Source: Clostridia bacterium
GTDB taxonomy: Bacteria; Bacillota; Clostridia; Oscillospirales; Oscillospiraceae
Direction of reading: 5' to 3'
NCBI GenBank assembly: GCA_003245395.1
Contig: QKDF01000182.1
Location: forward strand, 1 to 6,247
Length of the DNA: 6,247 bases
Within the stretch, counting starts at the first letter, position 1; every line of letters starts with the position of its first letter. Positions 1-5,035 of the stretch are shown piece by piece. The position numbers and the translations under genes were made by a program. A model generated the notes under the pieces. It did no database searches. It was not told the DNA's origin and worked only from the letters and a program-made list of their open reading frames with translations.

Positions 1-49
1 GTAACAGAATTTTCGTGTAATTTTACAGGCCGCCGCGGTATGTCCCGCG

Positions 50-937
50 TCACAGGCTTGAAGCGTCCGTATGCTCCGGCTCATAGGTTTTCAGCCCTTC
101 TTCCACATAAGTTGGCAGATAGAACGATCCCTTATGCAGATTGATGTTGTAATACCGCGTCCGAATTCCCAGTGCCTGCCACGCCTCCCCCTGCAAATTC
201 CGGAGAGGATGCAGGCCGTTGGACGCAAAGCCGAACAGCCAATGGCCTGAGGGGTACGTGGGAATATGCGCCTGATAGACCCGAGCCACAGGAAACACAC
301 CCACAATTCGGCGGTGCGCTTCCCGCATAGCGCGGGCATCATCCGGATAGAACGGGCTCTCGTGCTGGTTGACCATAATTCCGTTTTGCGTCAGCGCCCG
401 ACGGCAGCTGCCGTAAAATTCCCGGGTGAACAGAACCTCGCCCGGTCCGGAGGGATCAGTGGAATCCACGATAATCAAATCGTATCGGTTCTCCACCCGG
501 CGGATGAATTTCAGGCCGTCCTCGAAATGCAGATGAATCCGGGGATCATCGAAGCCACAGGCGGTATGCGGCAAAAATTCTTTGCAGACCTCCACCACCC
601 GGCGGTCGATCTCCACGATGTCCACCTGTTCAATGGATTTGTATTTGGAGAGTTCACGGGCCACACCGCCGTCCCCCGCACCGATGACCAGCACATTCCG
701 AATCTCCGGATTGACCGCCATGGGTGTATGGACAATCATCTCATGGTAGATAAACTCGTCCCGCTCTGTCAGCATCAGCACGCCGTCCAGTGTTAAAAAG
801 CGGCCAAACTCCGGGGAGTCAAATACTGAAATTTCCTGATAATCGCTCTTTTCATTGAGAAGCTGCCGGTTTACCCGGATGGAAAACCGCACGTTGGGCG
901 TGTGATATTCGCTGTACCATAAATCATCCAAACTCAT
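50..937 (-). CDS. speE: Spermidine synthase (polyamine aminopropyltransferase)
   Basis: This enzyme transfers the aminopropyl group of decarboxylated S-adenosylmethionine to putrescine, giving spermidine and methylthioadenosine; it is cytosolic. From the chosen ATG the protein has 295 residues, normal for bacterial SpeE. It shows the SpeE N-terminal start (LWYSEYHTPNVRFS), the nucleotide-binding loop GAGDGGVAREL near residues 86-96, the acidic strand end VDIVEID near 105-111, the catalytic DSTDP motif at 158-162, and the conserved TYPSGHWLFGFAS stretch near 227-239. A GTG at 955 and an ATG at 943 are also in frame. The ATG at 937 is preferred because GGAAAGG lies 9 bases upstream and the protein then begins at the usual family position. 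The ATG at 943 would overlap the upstream stop as ATGA. It is the last visible gene of the polyamine operon. Acceptor specificity (putrescine, agmatine or another amine) cannot be read from sequence alone. Confidence 0.95.
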   Translation of the reverse strand: MSLDDLWYSEYHTPNVRFSIRVNRQLLNEKSDYQEISVFDSPEFGRFLTLDGVLMLTERDEFIYHEMIVHTPMAVNPEIRNVLVIGAGDGGVARELSKYKSIEQVDIVEIDRRVVEVCKEFLPHTACGFDDPRIHLHFEDGLKFIRRVENRYDLIIVDSTDPSGPGEVLFTREFYGSCRRALTQNGIMVNQHESPFYPDDARAMREAHRRIVGVFPVARVYQAHIPTYPSGHWLFGFASNGLHPLRNLQGEAWQALGIRTRYYNINLHKGSFYLPTYVEEGLKTYEPEHTDASSL

Positions 938-953
938 GTTCATTTTCCTTTCC
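935..953 (-). promoter_or_regulatory. speE ribosome binding site and coupled start
   Basis: On the minus strand GGAAAGG is followed by 9 bases and ATG (937-935). The stop codon TGA of the upstream decarboxylase (942-940) lies between them and overlaps another in-frame ATG at 943-941 as ATGA. Ribosomes finishing the decarboxylase would sit on the speE start, so the two are probably translationally coupled. Confidence 0.6.
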
Positions 954-2388
954 ACACCTTCAGACGGCTGGCATCCATACTTTCCGGCCCCGTCAGCACG
1001 CAGCCTTTTGCTCTGGCATAGCGGATATATTCCACAATCGCCTGGGTAATCCGCTCACCGGGAGCCAAAACCGGGATACCGGGAGGATAGCACATCACAA
1101 ATTCCGTGCACACCTCGCCCACACACTGCTCCAGCGGCAAGCTGGCCTGCTCCGCGTAAAATGCATCCTGCGGGGTCAGAACCACTTCCGGAGAGATGTA
1201 TTCCGTCTCCAGCAGACCGGTTTTGTCCCGCCTGTAAAGGCGCTCTATATCCTCCAGAGCGCTGATCAGCCGCTCTACGTTCTTCGTCTTATCTCCCACA
1301 GACAAGTACGCCAGAATGTTGCCCAGATCACCAAACTCAATCTGAATCTGATACTCGTCCCGGAGGATGTCATAGACCTCGATCCCGGCCAGCCCCAGCT
1401 CCAGCGTATTGACAGACAGCTTTGTTGTATCAAAAGCGTAGACGCTGTCGCCGTTGACCAACTCGTCTCCAAAGGCGTAGTAACCGCCCAAAGCGTTGAT
1501 CTCCTCCCGTGCGTACCGGGCAAAGCGCTTCACCTTTTCAAAGATTTCCACGCCCCGCAGCGCCAGATTCCGGCGGGAGATATCCAGACTGGACAGCAGC
1601 AGATACGACCCGCTGGTGGTCTGGGTCAGGTTGATGATCTGCCGCACATGGTTTTCATTTACCGCCGGTCCGCACAGCAGAAGAGAGCTCTGTGTCAGAG
1701 AACCGCCGGATTTGTGCATACTCACGGCCGCCATGTCCGCGCCCGCCGTCATGGCGCTGATAGGCATATCCTGTCCAAAATAAAAGTGCGTCCCGTGGGC
1801 TTCGTCCACCAGCACCCGGACACCCTTTTCATGGGCTAGCGCCGTGATCTGCTTCAGATCCGAGCAGACGCCATAGTAGGTGGGGTTGTTTATCAGGATC
1901 GCCTTGGCGTCGGGATTCCGCTCCAGGGCTCGGCGCACATCCTCTAAGGCCATCCCCAAGGCAATGCCCAGCCGACTGTTCGTCTGTGGGTTGACATAAA
2001 CCGGAACCGCGCCGCACAGCACCAGAGAGTTAATGGCGCTCTGATGCACGTTGCGGGGCAGAATAATCTTCTCACCCCGCTTCACGCTGGAGAGGATCAT
2101 CGCCTGCACCGACGAAGTGGTTCCACCCACCATGAAGAAGGCGTGAGCCGCGCCGAAAGCCTCCGCCGCAAGTGCTTCCGCCTCCTTAATCACACTGACG
2201 GGATGGCAGAGATTGTCCAGCGGCTTCATGGAATTCACGTCCACCGCCATGCAGTCGGCGCCTAAAAACTCCGTCAGCTCCGGATTGCCTCGGCCCCGCT
2301 TATGTCCCGGCACGTCGAAAGGCACCAGCCGGTCTGTTTTCATCCGCTCCAGCGCCTCCTGGAGCGGTGCGCTCATCTGGTCTCGCAA
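940..2388 (-). CDS. Orn/Lys/Arg decarboxylase, aspartate-aminotransferase fold (SpeA-like)
   Basis: This PLP-dependent decarboxylase supplies the amine for polyamine synthesis: agmatine from arginine in the Bacillus SpeA model, or cadaverine or putrescine if the substrate is lysine or ornithine. It has 482 residues, close to Bacillus SpeA and shorter than the large enterobacterial decarboxylases. Visible motifs are [15 protein letters not shown] near 23-37, the PLP phosphate-loop region [12 protein letters not shown] near 84-95, RNVHQS near 112-117 with the His that stacks on PLP, VDEAHG at 194-199 with the PLP-binding Asp, and SMHKSGG at 223-229 carrying the Schiff-base lysine K226. A small C-terminal domain with [12 protein letters not shown] near 434-445 is typical of the family. 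The start is TTG at 2388, with GGAGGG six bases upstream. An in-frame ATG at 2376 overlaps the speD stop as ATGA and would shorten the protein by four residues. It lies between speD and speE in one operon. Substrate is undetermined, so no gene symbol is assigned. Confidence 0.92.
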   Translation of the reverse strand: MRDQMSAPLQEALERMKTDRLVPFDVPGHKRGRGNPELTEFLGADCMAVDVNSMKPLDNLCHPVSVIKEAEALAAEAFGAAHAFFMVGGTTSSVQAMILSSVKRGEKIILPRNVHQSAINSLVLCGAVPVYVNPQTNSRLGIALGMALEDVRRALERNPDAKAILINNPTYYGVCSDLKQITALAHEKGVRVLVDEAHGTHFYFGQDMPISAMTAGADMAAVSMHKSGGSLTQSSLLLCGPAVNENHVRQIINLTQTTSGSYLLLSSLDISRRNLALRGVEIFEKVKRFARYAREEINALGGYYAFGDELVNGDSVYAFDTTKLSVNTLELGLAGIEVYDILRDEYQIQIEFGDLGNILAYLSVGDKTKNVERLISALEDIERLYRRDKTGLLETEYISPEVVLTPQDAFYAEQASLPLEQCVGEVCTEFVMCYPPGIPVLAPGERITQAIVEYIRYARAKGCVLTGPESMDASRLKVWKGK

Positions 2389-3167
2389 TGGGGTCCCTCC
2401 TGCTGATAAATGTTCGTGCCGCTGAAAATCTCGATCATCTCCCGGCGCAGGGCGTTGGTGATGTTCAGGCGGGTTTTCGGCGGAATTTCATACACGTCCG
2501 AATTGAACAGATAGTCCTGTAAAACAATGTCCTTGATCAGCATCTTCGTGTGGAAGATATTCGCCTGATACACGTTGATATCAATGGCGTCGTATCGCTC
2601 CAGCGTTTTTTGGTCGATATAGTCCTGAATGGAGGTCATCTGGTGATCCATAAATAGCTTCTGCCCGCTCATATCCCGGGTGAAGCCTCGGACGCGATAG
2701 TCCATGGTGATGATATCCGAGTCAAAGCTGCTGATGAGAAAATCCAGCGTGGACAACGGCGTGATCTCCCCGCAGGTAGCCACATCGATGTCCACCCGGA
2801 ATGTGGCGATGGAGGTCTCGGGATGGTACTCCGGATAGGTATGCACCGTCACATGGCTTTTATCCAGATGCGCCACCACCGTCTCCCCGCTGCGGTTTTG
2901 CACCATACTCTCCTCGGCAATCAGGAAAGTGACGCTGGCACCCTGCGGCTCGTAGTCCTGGCGGGAGATGTTCAATACTGTGGCACCGATCATCTCCGTC
3001 AGTCGGGTGAGTATTGAGGTCAATCGTTCCGAGTTATATTGCTCATTAATATATTTAATGTAGTCCTGCTGTTCCCGGGCTGTTTTTGCGTAGCAGATAT
3101 CGTAAATATTAAAGCTGAGTGATTTGGTCAGGTTGTTGAATCCATAAAGCTTCAGTTTGTCCGCCAT
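2373..3167 (-). CDS. speD: S-adenosylmethionine decarboxylase proenzyme, Escherichia coli type
   Basis: SpeD removes the carboxyl group of S-adenosylmethionine to give the aminopropyl donor for SpeE. The proenzyme cuts itself and forms a pyruvoyl cofactor from the new N-terminal serine. The 264-residue protein matches the long E. coli class rather than the short (about 120-residue) Bacillus/Thermotoga class: [20 protein letters not shown] at 10-29, [13 protein letters not shown] at 68-80, and the processing site [16 protein letters not shown] at 102-117, with cleavage expected between K103 and S104. The catalytic cysteine is expected at C132 in ATCGEITPL, and [10 protein letters not shown] lies at 156-165. 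The S-to-C spacing of 28 agrees with my recollection of the E. coli enzyme (S112, C140). The ATG start is preceded by a perfect AGGAGG seven bases upstream. First gene of the operon; its 3' end overlaps the decarboxylase start region. A putative attenuator lies immediately upstream. Confidence 0.97.
   Translation of the reverse strand: MADKLKLYGFNNLTKSLSFNIYDICYAKTAREQQDYIKYINEQYNSERLTSILTRLTEMIGATVLNISRQDYEPQGASVTFLIAEESMVQNRSGETVVAHLDKSHVTVHTYPEYHPETSIATFRVDIDVATCGEITPLSTLDFLISSFDSDIITMDYRVRGFTRDMSGQKLFMDHQMTSIQDYIDQKTLERYDAIDINVYQANIFHTKMLIKDIVLQDYLFNSDVYEIPPKTRLNITNALRREMIEIFSGTNIYQQEGPHCETR
2374..2400 (-). promoter_or_regulatory. Ribosome binding site deciding a TTG start of the decarboxylase
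   Basis: On the minus strand GGAGGG (2400-2395) is followed by six bases and TTG (2388-2386). The competing in-frame ATG (2376-2374) lies 18 bases from the same site, too far for normal use, but it overlaps the speD stop TGA (2375-2373) in an ATGA arrangement that could allow re-initiation. The site lies inside the last codons of speD. Confidence 0.6.
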
Positions 3168-3181
3168 GTCCCATCCTCCTT

Positions 3182-3330
3182 AAAAAAAGCAAAAAAGGCG
3201 CACCACAGCACACTGTGGTACACCTGTAAAAGGCCATTTTTCGACGAGGCAAATGCGCAGTCTGCGCCTTTGCACATCAAACCCAAATGGGCTCCGCACT
3301 TGAAGTCGCGCGCCGTCTGTTTCAGAGTCT
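3182..3330 (-). ncRNA. Candidate transcription-attenuating leader (riboswitch-like) of speD
   Basis: Upstream of the terminator, 25 bases at 3249-3273 form a hairpin: on the minus strand arms GCAAA/TTTGC and GGCGCA/TGCGC flank one G-A mismatch and a short GAC loop. Within it, AAAGGCGCA (3271-3263) is exactly complementary to TGCGCCTTT (3202-3194), the 3' arm of the terminator, so a 9-bp antiterminator can form that excludes both the terminator and this hairpin. Further 5', AGCCC/GGGTT forms a stem with an ATTT loop, and CGC-ACT/AGT-GCG another with a bulged G. The pieces (sensor-like hairpins, anti-antiterminator, antiterminator, terminator, ribosome binding site) are in the order of a classic attenuator. 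I recognise no known riboswitch consensus. The ligand is unknown; a polyamine or S-adenosylmethionine would make sense from the genes controlled. The 5' boundary is only a guess from a promoter-like element. Confidence 0.55.
3191..3224 (-). terminator. Intrinsic terminator in the speD leader
   Basis: Read on the minus strand, arms GGTGTACCACAG and CTGTGGTGCGCC form a 12-bp stem (two G-U pairs) closed by the loop TGTG, directly followed by six T residues and, two bases later, seven more. The plus strand lacks a T-run after the stem, so it acts only towards speD. No minus-strand gene lies upstream that it could end, and the speD ribosome binding site begins at 3180. This points to premature termination of the speD leader rather than to the end of another gene. 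Confidence 0.85.
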
Positions 3331-3338
3331 ATATAGCA
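3330..3338 (-). promoter_or_regulatory. Possible extended -10 element for the speD leader
   Basis: The minus strand reads TGCTATATA, an extended -10 (TG, one base, TATATA). Seventeen bases upstream the sequence GAGTAG is a poor -35, so this rests on the -10 alone. A start near 3323 would give a leader of about 155 nt containing exactly the attenuator hairpins. Confidence 0.3.
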
Positions 3339-3378
3339 AGAACTTACTTTTACTACTCTTATTGACCGTTTCACAAGT

Positions 3379-3482
3379 GTGTACCTATGTACACTTGGTT
3401 ATGAAGTAACCAACTGGCAATTGAGTTGCCAACTTATAAAATTTGCGCTTTTAACGCAATCAATAACGCGGAAAACCTCCGC
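3379..3482. repeat. Row of five short inverted repeats
   Basis: Five separate dyads follow one another almost without gaps. GTGTAC/GTACAC (3379-3394) has spacer CTAT, TTGGTTA/TAACCAA (3395-3413) spacer TGAAG, TGGCAA/TTGCCA (3415-3431) spacer TTGAG, TTGCG/CGCAA (3443-3459) spacer CTTTTAA, and GCGGA/TCCGC (3468-3482) spacer AAACC. They differ in sequence, so this is not a direct-repeat array. They could be operators for regulators of the divergent genes or consecutive hairpins of a leader transcript. A minus-strand promoter-like pair, TTGATT (3463-3458) and TATAAG (3438-3433) with a long 19-base spacer, lies among them. Confidence 0.6.
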
Positions 3483-3580
3483 AATCGGCAGTGGACCCGG
3501 CTGTCCGTATGGCCTTACGTTCCATCAAGATGAAACGGGTCCGTAAATTCTCGCCAGTCACCTGACTGAAATCTAGTTTA

Positions 3581-3609
3581 TGTTTACCAGATTCCCTGAA
3601 AAAAGTCAA
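3581..3609 (-). promoter_or_regulatory. Possible sigma-A promoter towards speD
   Basis: The minus strand has TTGACT (3609-3604), a 17-base spacer and TAAACA (3586-3581) preceded by TGG, which supplies an extended -10. The -35 is near consensus and the spacer ideal; the -10 hexamer itself is weak. A start here would make a leader of about 400 nt carrying all the inverted repeats and the attenuator. Confidence 0.35.
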
Positions 3610-3616
3610 GGGATAT

Positions 3617-3673
3617 CGGCAGATTTTCGGTGAATTTAAAAAATACCACATATTTTTTACTTTTAATCTGCCG
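3617..3673. repeat. Nine-bp inverted repeat upstream of spoVAD
   Basis: CGGCAGATT (3617-3625) and AATCTGCCG (3665-3673) are perfect inverted copies separated by 39 very AT-rich bases. ATATC just left and GATAT just right extend the symmetry if a three-base bulge is allowed. It could be a spaced operator or a hairpin in a transcript. Confidence 0.55.
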
Positions 3674-3720
3674 TTGATATTTTTCCAATTTAGGGACAAC
3701 CTATGGGAAATCCGTCAGTT

Positions 3721-3738
3721 AAGGTGGTGCTTTCCATG
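3721..3738 (+). promoter_or_regulatory. Ribosome binding site deciding the spoVAD start
   Basis: AAGGTGG (3721-3727) lies eight bases before ATG at 3736. An in-frame ATG at 3703 has only a weak AGGG upstream and would place the good ribosome binding site inside the coding region. Confidence 0.75.
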
Positions 3739-4752
3739 AATACCAAACGCGTCGGTGCCAGGACCGTGATCCTGAAGGACCCGCCCTCCATTCTCTCCTA
3801 TGCCAATATCGGCGGAAAGCTGGAAGGAAAGGGACCCATGGCTCAATGTTTTGACGAGCTGTCTGAGGATTCCTTCTTCGGCGAAAAAACCTGGGAAAAG
3901 GGTGAGTCGGCCATGCAGCAGCGGGTGGTAGAGCACGCGCTGTCCAAGGCAAACCTCACGCCGGAGGATCTGGACTTCATCTTCGCGGGTGATCTGTTGA
4001 ATCAATGCATTGGCTCCTCTTTCGGTCTGCGGGATTTCAACATTCCGTTTTACGGACTCTACGGCGCCTGTTCCACCATGGGGGAATCTCTTTCTCTGGC
4101 CGCTATGGCCATTGACGGTGGGTTTGCCTCCAAAGCCGCGGCGGTTACCTCCTCCCATTTCTGCACGGCAGAGCGCCAATACCGTATGCCGGTGCCATAT
4201 GGCAACCAAAGAACCCCCACCGCTCAGTGGACTGCCACCGCTGCCGGGTGCTGCATCCTGGGCCGGGAGGGCCAGGGTCCCTTTGTCACTCATATTACCT
4301 GCGGCAAAATCGTGGATAAGGGTGTCTGCGATGTCAACAACATGGGCGCCGCCATGGCCCCCGCCGCATACGACACCCTTTCCGCTTTTTTCAAAGATAC
4401 CAAAACCGTCCCTTCGGACTATGACCTGATCCTCACAGGCGACCTTGGGGAATTGGGCCACAGCATCGTACAGGACTTTTTTGCCAAGGACGGCGTCAAT
4501 ATGAAGAAAAACTATCTGGACTGCGGCATGCTGCTCTATGATTTGGAGAAGCAGGACATGCACGCCGGCGCTTCCGGATGCGGCTGTTCAGCCTCGCTGC
4601 TGTGTGGTTATTTGCTGCCGGGTCTTCGGGCAGGAAAATGGAGACGAATCGTATTGGCTCCCACTGGCGCACTTTTGTCTCCGACCTCTTCTTTTCAGGG
4701 GGAGTCGATTCCTGGGATCTGTCATGCAGTCTGTATTTCGTCTGAGAAGTAA
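3736..4752 (+). CDS. spoVAD: Stage V sporulation protein AD (dipicolinic acid-binding SpoVA component)
   Basis: SpoVAD is a soluble thiolase-fold protein of the SpoVA system that binds dipicolinic acid and is needed to move it into the developing spore; in germination studies SpoVA releases it again. From the ATG at 3736 the protein has 338 residues, the length I recall for Bacillus subtilis SpoVAD. Family stretches are LDFIFAGDLLNQ near 79-90, GLYGACST near 107-114, TSSHFCTAERQYR near 138-150, MGAAMAPAAYDT and DYDLILTGDLGELG in the second half, GASGCGCSAS, and APTGALLSPTSSFQGESIP near the C-terminus. No signal peptide or membrane segment is evident, as expected. It is normally between spoVAC and spoVAE; here it stands alone, with the divergent noncoding region on one side and the glnA promoter on the other. 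It could be the only copy relocated or an extra paralogue. Long antisense open frames here are codon-bias shadows. Confidence 0.93.
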   Translation: MNTKRVGARTVILKDPPSILSYANIGGKLEGKGPMAQCFDELSEDSFFGEKTWEKGESAMQQRVVEHALSKANLTPEDLDFIFAGDLLNQCIGSSFGLRDFNIPFYGLYGACSTMGESLSLAAMAIDGGFASKAAAVTSSHFCTAERQYRMPVPYGNQRTPTAQWTATAAGCCILGREGQGPFVTHITCGKIVDKGVCDVNNMGAAMAPAAYDTLSAFFKDTKTVPSDYDLILTGDLGELGHSIVQDFFAKDGVNMKKNYLDCGMLLYDLEKQDMHAGASGCGCSASLLCGYLLPGLRAGKWRRIVLAPTGALLSPTSSFQGESIPGICHAVCISSEK

Positions 4753-4769
4753 TGTTTTTATTTCGAGGA

Positions 4770-4808
4770 CAGTCTTGTAAATCAAGTAAACTGCACAAAG
4801 CCTTTTTT
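4770..4808 (+). terminator. Weak terminator candidate after spoVAD
   Basis: CAGTCTTG (4770-4777) can pair with CAAG and ACTG (4783-4786, 4790-4793) with a three-base TAA bulge and a TAAAT loop. Six T residues follow only nine bases later. The gap between stem and T-run makes this a poor intrinsic terminator, but nothing better is seen between spoVAD and glnA. Confidence 0.25.
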
Positions 4809-4840
4809 GTGGAAACTGCCAAATTTGTAAAATGCAATGA

Positions 4841-4889
4841 AATCGCTGTCGTCGGATACGGAATATTCCAGAACCCGTTGACAGCGATT
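4841..4889. repeat. Nested inverted repeats overlapping the glnA -35 box (putative operator)
   Basis: AATCGCTGTC (4841-4850) and GACAGCGATT (4880-4889) are perfect 10-bp inverted copies 39 bases apart centre to centre. The perfect palindrome GGAATATTCC (4860-4869) lies almost exactly at the middle. The right arm covers most of the TTGACA -35 box. It does not match the GlnR/TnrA consensus TGTNA-N7-TNACA. As RNA it would have a 29-nt loop and only CTCC before a short T-run, so a protein-binding operator is more likely than a terminator. Confidence 0.6.
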
Positions 4890-4907
4890 CTCCTTTTCCT
4901 CTATAAT
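4878..4907 (+). promoter_or_regulatory. Sigma-A promoter of glnA
   Basis: TTGACA (4878-4883) and TATAAT (4902-4907) are both exact consensus hexamers with an 18-base spacer. Transcription would start near 4914, giving a 5' leader of about 120 nt before glnA. Such a strong promoter implies control by repression or in the leader, consistent with the inverted repeat over the -35 box. Confidence 0.85.
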
Positions 4908-4910
4908 TTC

Positions 4911-5035
4911 GGAAAGAGCAAAGAAGTTTCTCTTTTTTGAAATACCTCCTATTCGCTTTTTTCATAGAGGGGTCTACCCTTACTTTCTTTAAATCATGAA
5001 ATTCGATTCCAGGGTCGAAAGGAGCCGGATTGATT
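4911..5035 (+). promoter_or_regulatory. glnA 5' leader with several hairpins
   Basis: Near the start, GGAAAGAG (4911-4918) pairs with CTCTTTTT (4930-4937). CCTCCTAT (4945-4952) pairs with ATAG and GGGG (4964-4967, 4969-4972) around one bulged A. An alternative small hairpin AGGG/CCCT (4968-4980) competes with the second stem. CTCCT (4946-4950) is also complementary to AGGAG (5020-5024) in the ribosome binding site. TTCGA/TCGAA (5002-5019) sits directly before that site. These mutually exclusive pairings could modulate expression, but each is short. Confidence 0.35.

Larger units (their letters stand above)
3181..3702. other. Noncoding divergent region between speD and spoVAD
   Basis: About 520 bases hold no credible gene. 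From left to right they contain the speD terminator and antiterminator, the row of inverted repeats, a long-range pair GGACCC (3493-3498) with GGGTCC (3537-3542), a small dyad CAGTCA/TGACTG (3555-3568), a promoter-like pair towards speD, and the 9-bp inverted repeat before spoVAD. I searched by eye for a sigma-G or sigma-F promoter for spoVAD (GNATR or GYATA type -35 with CATNNTA type -10) and found none convincing. Confidence 0.8.

Noticed and set aside
34..49. CGCGG/CCGCG hairpin immediately after the speE stop as an operon terminator
   Set aside because: The stem is only 5 bp and is followed on the minus strand by GCGGCC, not by a T-run, so the operon may well continue beyond the window.
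266..796. Open reading frame of 176 codons on the plus strand inside speE
   Set aside because: Antisense to the complete, well-conserved speE; no domain recognised.
3180..3374. A 64-codon minus-strand frame (GTG start) through the speD leader, as a possible leader peptide
   Set aside because: It has no ribosome binding site, runs through the terminator stem to the T-run, and the base pairing explains the sequence better than coding does.
3362..3391. Plus-strand promoter TTGACC, 18 bases, TATGTA towards spoVAD
   Set aside because: The -10 is weak, it lies 345 bases from spoVAD, and a sporulation gene is expected to use sigma-G; kept only as a coincidence to bear in mind.
3460..3699. A 79-codon minus-strand frame upstream of the inverted repeats
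   Set aside because: TTG start without a ribosome binding site and no resemblance to a known family; the region looks noncoding.
3703..3738. Upstream ATG at 3703 as the spoVAD start
   Set aside because: Weak ribosome binding site, and the extra 11 residues have no counterpart in the SpoVAD family; ATG 3736 has a strong, well-spaced site and gives the family length.
3715..4563. Open reading frame of 282 codons on the minus strand opposite spoVAD
   Set aside because: Antisense shadow of spoVAD; translation is low-complexity, rich in Gly, Ala and His, with no family resemblance.
4911..5035. ANTAR-protein target (paired hexaloop hairpins), as reported for some clostridial glnA leaders
   Set aside because: No two adjacent stems with six-base loops carrying A at loop position 1 and G at position 4 could be found.
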